The notes under the pieces were generated by a model. The model had not been told where the DNA came from, did no database searches, and worked only from the letters and a program-made list of their open reading frames with translations. A DNA stretch of 64,000 nucleotides from Eurosta solidaginis (Eukaryota; Arthropoda; Insecta; Diptera; Tephritidae). Positions 1 to 11,289 of the stretch are shown one piece after another. The position numbers and the translations under genes are program-made. The stretch covers positions 56,635,346 through 56,699,345 of the forward strand of contig NC_090324.1 of assembly GCF_040869045.1 (NCBI RefSeq), in the 5' to 3' direction. Each line of letters begins with the position of its first letter. The stretch's first letter is position 1.

Positions 1-2336
1 GTCTGATTATAATCGAAAATAGAATTCGTATTTGCTGCGGATGAGATGAAATCGATGCATCACGAAGTGTTGCGTCCCAATGAGTGTCATCTTCTAACAA
101 ATGCAAGACCTGACATGCTTCGCGATATGTCAGATAAAAATGACCGTGAACTGTTCTTAAATTCTGAAATGATTTTGGTCCTCGAACGTTTACCAACAAC
201 ATTCTCAAACAGAAACATTCAGCATTGTTGGGATGTACCGTATACATCCTGCCCAAGGCATCTGTTTGGAAAATACCTGGATGACCATCAACTGGTATTC
301 CTTGTCCTTGACAGTATTGGTGAATATGGCACGACCCAACGATTGTCAACTTCGATGCCTTGATTGCGCACTCTCATTATCGCTGTTTTACCAATATTTT
401 CAAATGATCGACGTCGATACAATGGATATCCGTCATTGACTGTTATGCTTTCGGAAATTAATGCTCTCGGATACCGCTTTGAACATTTCCCATCGATCAT
501 ACATGGTGAATTCATATTTATTTCACCACATTGACCGCGAATCATGTCTTTTGTTACCACTTCAAATAATTCTGGATCGATGGTTTGATATGGAATTTGG
601 GCTGATATGACGCTATCAACCTCGTCCGGTGTTATTTTACGTACCAGCCATACCAATATGTGTGCGTGTGGCAAATCCCCTTTTTGCCATTCAATCGAGT
701 ACATCCAACATTGTACCTTTCCAAACACGCTTAATTTCACAACTAAATCCATCAGTGCCTTCAAGTTTTGCCGGAATACACGTGCCGTAACATCGTGTCG
801 ATCTGCTAGTGACTGACCGTCGAACAAATTATTTTTTATATCGTTCCGCATCGGATTACACGTAAAAGTGATGAAAAGATCTGGAGGGCCGTATTTTCGA
901 GCATATGACATATCATCTTGTGCATATTCGTGCATGTGGCGTGGAATACCAATATAAGAAGGTTGTAATATCGTCAGATGTCCGACATCATTCACAATTG
1001 CATCATTCGCTATTGCATCTTGCAAATGTATGTAATTTGGCTTAATTGAATCGGATGAAATTGAGACGTTCAGTTTGAACTTTTGCATACATGTCTACAC
1101 TGTATTTGTGAATAAGTTTACCACATTTCAGAATTTAATTTTGTTCTTGTGCACGAATCATCAATCGATAAAAATAATAATTCATCGCACTAACTTTCTT
1201 TTGAACATCCGACCTGTAAAAAATATGTTCATTCGATTTTAAATTTTAGTTTTTATATAATATCTGATTAATATAATTAGTATATTATTTACCGGTTCTT
1301 GGATCTATCATTGGTATATTAATGTGATAACCGTCATCACCTTTCCAATGTAGAATTGGATATTGTAATGCGTCGTAACTGCGACGAAACTCCCAAACAC
1401 GCTGTAATTGTTAATTTCTACGATGAATTAAAATATCGCGGAATTGAAACTGATCGCCAACAATTACAATTGCCACTTCATCAATCGTCGGTACATTAAA
1501 TCTTCTGGCATGCTCACCAAAAGGCGTTTTATCCGCTCTGATTATGATTTTTTGATTATCACATGGCATACGATCGAGAGCGGTTTTGAACAGTTTTACC
1601 AATTCATTGTTCTTATGAAAAAATCTTTGGATATCGCAAATAATCGCTCGTTTTGTATGTGAGCCAATTGTGCAACGTTCATCCAACTCACGATTTTCAT
1701 CTCCGATAAAATATATTTGCAAAAATTGATGGTTAGCGTCAGGAAATGGTAACAATGCACCCGCTCGATGATAAATCTGACATTGAATCTGTAATGTGTA
1801 TGCAACGTAATTTGATGTTGGATCAGAATCCTTAAAACATTGTAAAAACTCTTACTTAGATCCACAGAAGAATTAGATATTCCACATGAAGTAATCACCT
1901 TAAATGTCGGCATAAAATTGTATCTTATTATTTTTGTAGCACCAAAAGAAGTCATTTGAAATGATGAATTGTATTCTTGTATACGGTTCATAAAATGCTT
2001 CGATATTGGTCATCCTCTAAAAATCAAAGAGTGCAATAGATCAGGTGGAGTTTCAAATGCCTGCAATTTCACTTTGCCATTAGCAAAACACATGCCTGCC
2101 GTTTCACCCAGAAACTTAGCTGATTCACAATGTTGACATGTCACACTCATTAATCCAATATATCCATGCATACTGTAATCAATTTGTGGATAATAATTAA
2201 AAGCAGCACGATACATATTTTCTATCACGACGTCGTATTTGTCTTGGTCGTGCTGGATTTCTTTGCCGCTGTGGTTCTGCAGATCTATTTCGTGCATATT
2301 GTTCACGTCATATTTCATTTTGTTGTGGCAGGTCAT
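1..2336 (-). pseudogene. Helitron RepHel protein, N-terminal and Rep part (broken)
   Basis: Role in the family: HUH endonuclease that nicks and rejoins single strands in rolling-circle transposition. From 2336 downward a Cys-rich N-terminal piece (CQHCESAKF, then CFANGKVKL) is followed by a piece with ARRFNVPTIDEVAIVIVGDQ (1411-1755), then a 266-residue open stretch at 288-1088. The latter holds DLFITFTCNP and the metal-binding HUH motif LPHAHILVWL. Frames shift between the pieces, so it is not a working gene. The reading continues from 287 to the window edge in other frames. The Rep ORF itself has no internal stop, unlike copy B. Confidence 0.8.
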
Positions 2337-2760
2337 CTATACTTTGCGCTCTTCTTTGAAGTAACATTCTGTTAGTACTACGCGTACGTCGACCGATATT
2401 TTGACGTCTGGCTCGAGGGATTTTCTCCAAGAGAAAGAAAAAAAATCACTAAAACTCCATGTTCAACGCAAGAAATTTCATTTAAGAAAAGCACATGTGC
2501 AAGCAAAAAATGTGCGATCGAAATTCACGCACATGTATATGTCCAAAAGACAAAACGAAAATACAAACCGTGCAAAAAAATTTACGAAAAACACAATAAA
2601 ACACGTGCGCACAATTATATACAGTTGAAATCACTAAATGTATTCTGTAAAATGAACGAAGAAAGAATATTTGAAAAAATATATTTGAAGAGAAAAACAT
2701 GAAATATCACAATTTTCTACTAAGTTCTTGTTCAACGATACGACATACTTACAGAAGGAA
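1..2760 (-). mobile_element. Helitron copy A, minus strand, continues past the left edge
   Basis: Minus-strand reading gives a RepHel-type N-terminal region, then a HUH replication-initiator domain. The 3' helicase half lies outside the window. Bases 1 to about 1790 are an inverted copy of about 2985-4840, so this copy and the plus-strand Helitron next to it stand head to head. The stretch 2340-2760 should hold its 5' leader but is low complexity and shows no clear end. The Rep part is better preserved than in the neighbouring copy. What is seen: the motifs and the inverted duplication. What is inferred: that both copies belong to one family. Confidence 0.8.
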
Positions 2761-3035
2761 TTCCTGATCTATGTATATAAAAATAAGTACACATTGTTGG
2801 TGTTACTTTATAACTTGAGACCGGCTCCACCAGATTCAACCAAATTTCTACGGTACATTTGGGCTGTCATGTAGATAGTTTCTGTAAAGCTTGATTGAAT
2901 TTGGTTGAGCGGTTCATGAGATATATCACACCAAGCTACGGCTACGTTTCATACCAATAGTTCGTGCTTATTTGCATATTTGCTTTATTTCATGAAATGG
3001 AATAGGTGGTGCTTATTTCCATTCTGCATTATTGA

Positions 3036-5032
3036 ATGGAATTGAAGTTTCCAGATAATCACAAAATCATAATCAGAGCAAATAAAACGCCTTTCCGTGA
3101 GCATGCTAGAAGGTTTAATGTGCCGGCGATTGATGAAGTGGCAATTGTAATTATTGGCGATCAGTTTCAATCCCGCGATATTGTCCTTCATCGTAGAAAT
3201 GAACAATTACAGCGTGTTTCGGAGCTCCATCGCTGTTACGACGCATTACAATATCCAATTCTACATTGGAAAGGTGATGATGGTTATCACATTAACATAT
3301 CAATGATATGATCCAAGAACCGGTAAATAATATATTAATTATATTAATCAGATATCAAATAAAAACTAAAATTTAAAATCGAATGAACATATTTTTTACA
3401 AGTCAAAAGAAAGTTAGTGCGATGAATTATTAATTATCCTTATCGATTGATGATTCGTGCACAAGAACAAAATTACATTCTGAGATGTGGAAACTTTTTC
3501 ACCAATACATTGTAGACATGTATGCAAAAATTAAAACTGAACGTCTCAATTTCATCTGATTCAATCAAGCCAAATTGCGATCTAAAGAGTACATATATTT
3601 GCAAGAAGCAATAGCAAATGATGAAAATGTGAATGATATCGGACGTCTGACGGTATTACCAGCTTCTTATATTGGTAGTCCACTCCACATGCACGAATAT
3701 GCACAAGATGCTATGTCATATGTTCGAAAATATGGCCGACCTGATCTTTTTATCACTTTTACGTGTAATCCGTAACGATATAAAAAATAATTTGTTCGAC
3801 GGCCAGTCACCAACAGATCGACGCGATGTTATAGCACGTGTATTCCGGCAAAACTTGAAAGCACTGAAGGATTTAGTTATGAAATGAAGCGTTTTTGGAA
3901 AGTTACAATGTTGGATGTACTCGATTGAATAGTAAAAAAGAGGTTTGCCACACGCGCACATATTGATATGGCTGGTACGTAAAATAGTACCGGACGAGAT
4001 TAATAGCGTCATATCAGCCGAAATACCATATCAAAACATGATACAGAATTATTTAAAGTGGTAACAAAAAACATGCTTCAAGGTCCATGCGGTGAAATAA
4101 ATATGAATTCACCATGTATGATCGATGGGAAATGTTCAAAGCGGTATCCGAGAGCATTAATTTCCGATACCATAACAGCCAATGACGGATATCCATTGTA
4201 TCGACGTCGATCATTTGAAAATAGTGGTAAAACGGCGATAATAAGAGTGCGCAATCAAGACAAGTTGACAATCAATCGTTGGGTCATGCCATTTTCACCG
4301 ATACTGTCAAACGTTTTTCAGGCTCACATAAATGTTGTGTACAGTAACTCAGTAAAGTCTATCAAATACATTTGTGAATATGTGAATAAAGGAAGTGATA
4401 TGGCTGTTCTTAGGGTAGATGGTGGAAATATAAATGATGAAATCACTCAATATCAAAAGGGGCGATACATAAGCAGTAATGAAGCAGTTTGGCGTATCTT
4501 TTCGTTTCCTTTGCACGAAAGACATCCTGTTGTTGTCCATTTGGTAGTTCATCTGGAGAATGGTCAACGAGTTTATTTCACTGCCTTGGGCAGGATGTAT
4601 ACGATACATCCCACCAATGCCGAATGTTTCTATTTGCGAATGTTTTTGGTAAACGTTCGAGGACCAAAATCATTTCAGGATTTAAGAACAGTTCGCGGTC
4701 ATTTTTGTCAGATATATCGCGAAACATGTCAGCTCTTGCATTTGTTAGAAGATGACACTCATTGGCACGCAACACTTCATGATGCATCGATTTCATCTCA
4801 TCCATAGTAAATACGAATTATATTTTCGATTATAATATCAACATGCATGCCATCGAATCCAATTGTATTGTGGAATAAATATAAAGATTACATGACTGAA
4901 GATATTTTAATTCAGATGCGTCGTAGAGCAATGGATCTTGATTTGCTGATTACGTTGGAATATTACAATGAAGCTTTGATAATAATTGAAAATATGTATC
5001 TTGCGATTGCCAATAAAGCATTGGGCAGTTAG
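3036..5032 (+). pseudogene. Helitron Rep domain (broken)
   Basis: Starts in the N-terminal region (ARRFNVPAIDEVAIVIIGDQ), then continues through DLFITFTCNP (frameshift near 3775), the HUH motif GLPHAHILIWL (3950-3980) and the two-tyrosine motif YICEYVNKG near 4366-4390, which matches the YxxxYxxK active-site pattern of Helitron Rep proteins. Two stops sit just upstream of the HUH motif (about 3928-3933) and two more near 4805-4810. The 4058-5032 part is otherwise one frame. Copy A has an open frame across the first of these breaks, so the stops are specific to this copy. Confidence 0.8.
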
Positions 5033-5039
5033 CTTTGAT

Positions 5040-6910
5040 TTCACCAAATCGTGCAATGCATGATTTATTTGATCGAGAGTTTCAGCGTGAACAACAATTC
5101 GATTGTGACGATTTACGTTCATTGGTTCAATCCAACACACCAAATTGAATAATCAGCAAAAGGATTTATATGACAAAATCATGCAAGCCGTTTCTGATAA
5201 CACTGGTGGATTATATTTTTTGGATGCACCCGGCGGCACCGGAAAAGCATTCGTGATTTCATTGATTTAGCAACTATTCGATCGCAACAGAAAATTGCTT
5301 TGGCACTCGCTTCTTCTGGAATTGCTTCAACTTTATTGGATGGAGGACGAACAGCTCATTCAGCTTTAAAATTGTTACTGAATATACAGGTGGTTGAAAC
5401 TCCAACCTGTAACACACCCAAAAACTCAGCCATTGCAAAAGATGTGCAAAAAGCAGCGCTCATTCTATGGAATGAGTGTACAATGACAAACAAAAAATCA
5501 TTGTAAGCATTAAATCGAACGCTGCAAGATTTACGTGGAAACCGAAGGCTTTTTTATGGTGCTTTAATTTTATTGTCAGGTGACTTTCGACACACATTGC
5601 CCTTTATTCCACGATCAACACCGGCAGATGAGATCAATGCATGTTTGAAGTCTTCCCTTTTGTGGCGATACGTGAAAAAATTAACATTACACATAAATAT
5701 GCGTGTTCAGTTGCACAATGATCAGTCTGCAGAGCAGTTCTCGAAGCAATTGTTAGACATCGGAAATGGCAAAATTTCAATCGGCAAAACAAATGGTTTG
5801 ATTACATTGCCAAAAATTTTTTGTACAACTATCCAATCAAAAGAAGAACTAATTGAAAGGGTGTTTCCAAATATTGTTCAAAATTACATGAAACACGGTT
5901 GGTTGAAGGAACGCGCAATACTGGCACCAAAAAATGTACATGTCAATGAAATCAATCATCACATTCTGAAAAAATTGCCAGGTGTGGTGACAACATACAA
6001 GTCAGTGGATAGCGCAATGAAACAAGATGACGCAGTGAATAATCCAGTTGAATTTTTGAATTCATTGGAACCGTCTGGTATGCCACCGCATTGTTTAAAT
6101 TTGAAGGCCGGCTCATCAGTTATTTTATTACGGAATTTAAATGCACCAAAATTGTGTAATGGAACAAGACTGAAAGTAAAAAGTTGATGACGAATTTAAT
6201 TGAAGCAACAATACTGACCGGCAAAGCGAAAGGTGAATTTGTGCTTATACCGCGAATCCCACTGATACCAACAGACATGACATTTGAATTGAAGCGTTTG
6301 TAATTTCCAGTGCGCCTGTCATTTGCTACGTCAGTCAGCAAGGCGCAAGGACAAACGCTTCGAGCCCCCATCGGGTAAGGGGGTCAGAATATACCCGCGG
6401 TAGTTATGCCTGTCGTTAGAGGCGATTAAAATACCAGATTCAAGGGGTGTGCATCGCAACTCTTCAGGTTGCCAGCGCAATATATAGCTTCTCCAAACCC
6501 AATTGTCAACCTCACCTATCCGCGGCGAATCCTGTTTCACTAACAGACGAGGCTCTGGCGACCCCAATCTCCTCATGGAACTTGGTGGTGGGGAGGGAGG
6601 GGATGGCCTGAAGGCTTAATGTGGCCACATAAATCGTTCCCGAGATGGTCGGGCTAGCACCTTAATGATGCTGTGGTACCGTAGCGTACCGGATCTGTAT
6701 CCGGCAAAGGACCATCACATCGATAACACTCCTCAAAGCCTTTGGGGAGCAACCTTATCGCTAGAACAACAACAACAAACGCTTCGAGTATGCGGATTGA
6801 ATTTGGAGGAACCGTGCTTTTCGCACGGACAGCTATACGTTGCCTGTTCCAGAGTAGGCATTCCAAATTGTTTGTTTATTCATATCCCAGATGAAAAAAC
6901 AAAAATGTAG
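5040..6910 (+). pseudogene. Helitron PIF1-type helicase (broken, split by an insertion)
   Basis: Family role: superfamily 1B DNA helicase that unwinds the transposing strand. Walker A reads LDAPGGTGKA at about 5220-5250. The Walker B region reads LWNECTM (about 5465-5485), with Asn where PIF1 helicases have Asp. Later blocks are LLSGDFRHTLPFI (5566 on), NMRVQ, AILAPKNVHVNEIN and LRNLNAPKLCNGTRL, and after the SINE-like insertion HGQLYVACSRVGIP (6828-6872), then a stop at 6908-6910. There are several stops and frameshifts in the first third. Motif order is normal for RepHel helicases. Confidence 0.8.
6365..6774 (+). mobile_element. SINE-like or truncated non-LTR retroposon inserted in the Helitron
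   Basis: A 410-bp GC-richer block splits the helicase. It is flanked by a 14-bp perfect duplication ACAAACGCTTCGAG (6351-6364 and 6775-6788), and the Helitron frame resumes after it. It ends in an AAC-repeat tail (about 6763-6777), as many insect non-LTR elements and their SINEs do. No coding frame is evident. It begins CCCCCATCGGGTAAGGGGGT. The exact 3' boundary is ambiguous because the tail and the duplication share bases. Retroposition is clear from tail plus duplication; the family is not identified. Confidence 0.75.
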
Positions 6911-6994
6911 TGTAACCAAATGTTTTGAATTAAGAATTGAAATAAAGATTAAAAAAATTCTATGATATTTTATTCTTTTTCCAATATTTCTATT

Positions 6995-7025
6995 GGTGTA
7001 GCGAAGCACACCGGGGTCCCGCTAG
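6995..7025 (+). other. Helitron 3' terminus: hairpin and CTAG
   Basis: GGTGT-agcgaagc-ACACC (6995-7012) can form a 5-bp stem. After a short GC-rich spacer the element ends in CTAG (7022-7025), followed by T. This hairpin plus CTRR order is the known 3' signature of Helitrons and acts as the termination signal. Confidence 0.8.
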
Positions 7026-7640
7026 TATAATATATATCTCATACAACCAATTGTTCAGATAAGAAACTTTTCGCAATTTCTGCCCATTTAAACAGCCAGA
7101 AGCTTCAAATATCACCAATTGCTTACGTATATAGCATATATTGTTGTGTGAAAAGATCATAGAAATCGGTGGTATATATAGTATATATATCAAACAACTG
7201 AAATTTCTGCCGCATTTTAACAGCTAGAAGCTTCAAACTTCACCAAATGCATACGTATATAGCATATGTTTTTGTCTGAAAAAATCATAGAGATCGATGG
7301 TATATATGTGGCGTATCAGCCTACGTTTTAAATCATTTAATCCTGCCACGTAAGCATATCTGCAAAATTACGTTCACCAACACACGTATAATAGCAACTT
7401 TCGTAATAGTTATTCAACACTGTAAATTTTGACATTTGTATTGTTTTCATTCCACCGTATTTCGCAATGACTAAACTAAATTATAAAATTGTAGTGAAGA
7501 TGAATAAAGAAGTGAACTTAGAACAGTAAAGTCGTGTTTTAACATAACCACATATATATTATATACCCCGTATAAACTGTCATTTTTGCCCCTTTTTTAC
7601 GGCTAGAAACTTTAAATTTCATCAAATACTTACGTTTACG
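7026..7640. repeat. HINE-B core repeat units (about 150 bp), split by a solo LTR
   Basis: Two units and part of a third of a diverged repeat whose marks are CAACCGATTGTTCAG-like text, AACTTTTCGCAATTTCTGCC, an AGAAGCTTCAAA block and GATCGGTGGTATATATAG. The same unit returns near 8000-8262, 14081-14281 and 30812-31160. I infer that it is the central tandem repeat of a Helentron-associated element, because a GTCY-type module lies at 7860-8000 and a hairpin plus CTTG end lies at 32842-32877 next to related text. A simple dispersed satellite is the alternative. Confidence 0.6.
7307..7552. mobile_element. Candidate solo LTR (246 bp)
   Basis: The block starts TGTGGCGTATCAGCC and ends TTTTAACATAACCACA, so it has TG...CA ends with a short inverted TGTGG/CCACA. 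It interrupts a HINE-B unit exactly in its TATATA text, leaving TATATA on both sides (7301-7306, 7553-7558). An AATAAA lies 47 bp before the end. It is unlike the surrounding repeat. The AT-simple flanks weaken the duplication evidence. No second LTR or internal region is present here. Confidence 0.55.
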
Positions 7641-8262
7641 TCATAGATTGTTGAAATACGTGATTCGTAGTCATAGTTTTTACATGCAGACCACAAAAAA
7701 CGTGAAAATGTGCATCCTCACACAAAGTACCTACCTATTTTTACAACTTTCATGAAAATGAAATGGTATATTAACTTCGGCACGAATCTTAAAATTGTAA
7801 ATCCTTAAAGGAAAATAGATAGACCCACCATTAATAATACCGAAATAATCAGGATGAAGAGCTGAGTTGATTAACCATGTTCGTCTGTTTGTATGCAAAC
7901 TAGTCCCTTAATTTTTGAGATATCTTGATAAAATTTGGTGAGCGCGTGTATTTAGGTGTCCAATTAGACATTGGTCGGAACCGGCGGGATCGGACCACTA
8001 TATCATATATCCTCCATACAACCGATTTTTCAGAAAAAGAGGATTTTTGTCAAATTCCTCAATTTATCAGATTGAAGCTTTAAACTTCACCATATGCTTT
8101 CGTATATTGCACGTATTGTTGTCTGAAAAAATGGATGAAATCGGTCTTATATACCCCTCACAACCGATTATTACGATAAGAAACTTTTCGTAATTACTGC
8201 CCCGTTTTGAGAGCTAGAGGCTTAAAATTTCAAAGAATGCTTATGTATAACATAGTAGCTTT
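7641..8262 (+). repeat. HINE-B segment with a GTCY-like module
   Basis: No gene. At 7860-7900 the text GAGCTGAGTTGATTAACCATG followed by TTCGTCTGTTTG resembles the module that in the HINE-A elements precedes the GTCC microsatellite, and TTTTTGAGATATCTTGATAAAA (7911-7932) matches the HINE-A text at 34133-34154. From about 8005 two more core units follow. This suggests a diverged 5' half of a Helentron-associated element joined to its core repeats. Orientation plus is inferred from that order. Confidence 0.5.
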
Positions 8263-8454
8263 ACCCGACCTTGTAACACCCGAGATCGAATGAATGTTGC
8301 GCTATTTTTTCAGTTTTGTTTGTTGATGATTTAATTTATTGTTATGTAAATTGATTTGAATTTTGTACGCATATTTGGTGAAATTTTCTGTTAAAACATT
8401 TTATTCTTGTATCTTATTGTAATGCATGTGGTTCAAGCTGTGTCGATTTATTAA

Positions 8455-10060
8455 CCTATATCGCGCCATCGATTTTTCGATAGGTTTTGGGCTCAGGAAA
8501 AAAGTTCCACTAAGCATACCAAAAAAATAATTTTCGAGCCTGCAAAATTTGAATTTTTTTACTTTTTTTTCTTAGATTTTTAAGGTTTTCTTCATGACCT
8601 ACTTAAAAAATTTTCATTCGATTTTAAAATTTTTATGTATACCCGTCCGAATCAAAATTGTCCGCTAAAAACTTTGGCGATAACAGTTTTTTGAAAAAAA
8701 AAATAATATTTTTTGGGTTTTGAGGAGTGTTTCGGTAAAAAAATTTATTTTTTCGGAATTTTTTTTTAAGGGTTTCTTCAGAAACGTGCAAAAGTGTTAC
8801 CGATGAAAACGAATTTGTCTCATAGTTCCTATGCCACTTAGAATTATGCGATAAAAACGTTGGCATTAACAGTTTTAAAAAACAATTTTTTTTTGGTTTT
8901 TGGGACTTGTTTTGGTCGATACCGATTTTTTTCATTAGACTAGATTTTTTGACTTTTTTTCCAAAATTTATTCAGAACAAAATTTTTTTCACGAAGTCCA
9001 AGAAACCCACTATTTTTATGCAGTATTTGTATAAATATAATGATGGATATTTGATCGTTACTTTTCATAATGCAGTTTTTATATGCATGCTTTAGTCGAG
9101 TATCAATTTTCAAATAATATTAGCGCTCAACAGTAAGAATGCTCATGCAAATCAGTCCAATGCTCAGAAATATTTGCGCTGTTGATAACATACTGAATCA
9201 AATCTTACTTTATTGAATAAAGTTTATTCAGAATCTTCACTCTCATTCTACACATTTTTCATCACTTTCTACTGGGCATTTGTCATCTCTGTAGAAACTG
9301 CAGTGCGCATATTCATTTACAGTAGAATCGCGAGAAAGTTAATCGCTAGTGTTCGGCTTTATACCACTAAACTGGTAGATCTACCACTATCTTTCTTTTA
9401 TTTGAAGATCTACCACCTCTACCACGCAAGCTCGAAAAAGGTGGTAGTTTTTTATAGAATTTTTTTGAAGAAACCTTTGCTTTTCCACAATTTTTTGAGA
9501 AGAGAAACAATAATATTTGTTGAAGAATAGTTTTATAAAACTCAAAATAACACGTAGCGATGCTTTGATCACCATTTAATCTCTTTTCCTTTAGAATTTT
9601 ATTACGTAACTGCCATTTCCACCTACCTATGTATATATAGGAAAAAAAGTGAGTAATATTCACTACTTAAAAATATTTCAAATATAACCCAATGATACCA
9701 CTTTTTTCATAAAGTTCGAGTGACAGATAACCAGCAAATTAAAAGACCGAGGGCGGAGGAACTCGAAAATGGTAAGTACGAATTTTCCATTAAAGAGTGA
9801 TTAAGGTTTTTCCGTCGAGAATTTTTTTTTTTTGCAAAAAACTGTTATCGGCAAAGATTTTGAGTCGGACAGGGTATACATGAAAATTTTTAAATCAAAT
9901 GAAAATTTTTTAAGTAGGTCATGAAAAAAACCTTAAAAATCAAAGAAAAAAGTCAAAAAACTTAAATTTTGCAGGATCGAAAATTATTTTTTTGGGTATG
10001 CTTAGTGGAACTTTTTTCCTGAGCCCAAAACCTATCGAAAAATTGATGGCGCGATATGGG
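8455..10060. mobile_element. TTAA-flanked foldback element, piggyBac-like, non-autonomous
   Basis: A 1606-bp block is bounded on both sides by TTAA (8451-8454, 10061-10064). Its ends are CCTATATCGCGCCATC and, reversed, CCCATATCGCGCCATC. The inverted repeats run about 245 bp (8455-8700 and 9820-10060) with high similarity. TTAA duplication plus a CCY terminus is the hallmark of piggyBac elements. The interior is AT-rich and holds only short frames without a recognisable DDD transposase, so it should need one supplied in trans. Part of the inner text (TTGGCATTAACAGTTTT near 8860) repeats the end of the inverted repeat. Confidence 0.75.
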
Positions 10061-10117
10061 TTAACTTTCGTCCATGCAAATCAACCCAGCTTAATGTGGG
10101 TACACAATAGTTTTTGT

Positions 10118-10666
10118 TTATTCGTGCGGTTCAAAGATAAAAAAATTTTTTGGTATTCCAACTCTAGAGAAAGCAACATATAACTGGCCATGAGACGGAT
10201 TCTCTAAATTTAAGCCTGCAACAGTAAGCGGTTGTCCTTGCGCTTTGTTGATTTTAATTGCAAACGCAAGGCGTACAGGAAACTGTAAGCGCTTAAAATT
10301 GAACGGCAAATCTGTAGGAATCATTAGGATCCGTGGTATGAGCACATCTTCACCTTTGCTTTTACCGCTGATGATTGTTGCTTCGATTACATTCGGCTTT
10401 GATTTCTAAACGCAAAGTCTGGTTCCATTGCACAATTTTGGTGGGTTTAAATTCCGAAGAAGCATGATTGGTGAGCCAATTTTTAAAGTTGATATATACG
10501 CAGGTATTCCTTTTGCTTCTAGAAATTCAATTGTATAATTCACAATTTTATCTTCATCTGTAACTGTGTCGATCGATTTATATTTCGTCACTTCATCAGG
10601 AAATTGGTTTTGAATGCGATCATTGATTTTGTTAATATGATAATTTTTGGGAGCCCGCATAGCCAA
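10118..10666 (-). pseudogene. C-terminal fragment of a Helitron helicase
   Basis: Two minus-strand frames, 10406-10666 and 10118-10345, carry RAPKNYHINKIND, LRNLNPPKLCNGTRL, IPTDLPFNFKRLQFPVRLAF, INKAQGQ and HGQLYVAFSRVGIP. These are the last conserved blocks of a PIF1-type RepHel helicase and they match the plus copy at 5930-6880 block for block. A break lies near 10400. The Walker motifs are missing, so it has no activity. Confidence 0.8.
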
Positions 10667-10840
10667 AAAACAAATACATTTAAATTTAAAATTCTTAATT
10701 CTGAAATATGAAATATGAAAAACCTTCGTCTTGATCGAAGGAACCTACAGCCAAAATTTGGTGATGATTGAAGTATGGGAAACACGTTTTTATAGGGAAC
10801 ACACACACAGAATTAGATTTTTATAGAAGATGTAGATAGA

Positions 10841-11270
10841 CTGAAGCAAAAAAATGTTTTTTAACGGCGGCAGATTACTAAACGTCCAAAAGGCACAACA
10901 GCCAAACTCAACAATGCAGTCAAATTTTAGGTGTTAAAATAACTTAAGTTTGTACAGCAGCCATAGTTATTAAAAATTCCATTTGTAGGGAAGGTGCCAC
11001 GCCCCTCTTTTCCCCATTCCACATTTTACTGGAGCTGTTACGACTTAACGTCATATAGCTCCTTACCAATTTTCATTATCCTACCATTACTACATCCAGA
11101 GATATGCAGTATGATATATTCCATTTGTATGGGAGGTGCACCGCCCCCTTTTTCCCAATTCCACATTTCCTTGGTGGTGTCGGGGATTGACCTCATATAA
11201 CTCCTTACTGAATTTCAATGTTCTGGCATGTATACATTCAAAGTTATGCAGTACCAAAGATTTCATGGGG
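10841..11270. repeat. About 130-bp tandem repeat, two units, with unassigned lead-in
   Basis: From about 10980 two units repeat: TCCATTTGTAGGGAAGGTGC and TCCATTTGTATGGGAGGTGC, each followed by CC-rich text, a CCACATTT block, a block ending CTCCTTAC and a closing ATATGCAGTA or GTTATGCAGTA. The period is about 130 bp. 10841-10980 shows nothing I recognise. No coding potential is evident: the short frames here are made by the repeat. Confidence 0.6.
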
Positions 11271-11289
11271 GATTCCGCCAGGGCCCTGG

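Larger units (their letters stand above)
2768..7025 (+). mobile_element. Helitron copy B, internally deleted but with both likely ends
   Basis: The 5' end is proposed at TCTATGTATATAAAAATAAG (2768), preceded by A. The text that follows (2812-2850, AACTTGAGACCGGCTCCACC) is the kind of sequence seen near Helitron 5' ends. The 3' end is CTAG at 7022-7025, followed by T, with a hairpin just upstream. The A|T flanks and the lack of target duplication fit Helitron insertion. The 5' part of the protein is missing: the leader joins coding sequence near 2985. A 410-bp SINE-like element sits inside the helicase. The 5' end is less certain than the 3' end. Confidence 0.75.
8263..10840 (-). mobile_element. 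Helitron deletion derivative, minus strand
   Basis: Reading the minus strand, a 5' end rich in TATAAAAATCTAATTCTGTG (about 10800-10830) is joined directly to the last part of the helicase (10118-10666). It then passes into a non-coding tail that continues on the far side of the TTAA element and ends near 8263 with TCGGGTAAAGCTA, close to but not a perfect CTRR end. The Rep and most of the helicase are absent. Removing the inserted element and one TTAA rejoins the tail smoothly, which supports the reading. The exact 3' end is uncertain. Confidence 0.55.

Noticed and set aside
6365..6774. A tRNA-type SINE with internal promoter
   Set aside because: I could not find convincing box A and box B, so the block is called SINE-like only on size, tail and duplication.
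8633..9663. Possible gene inside the TTAA-flanked element
   Set aside because: The frames are Phe/Lys/Asn-rich from T and A runs, overlap on both strands, and have no transposase motif.
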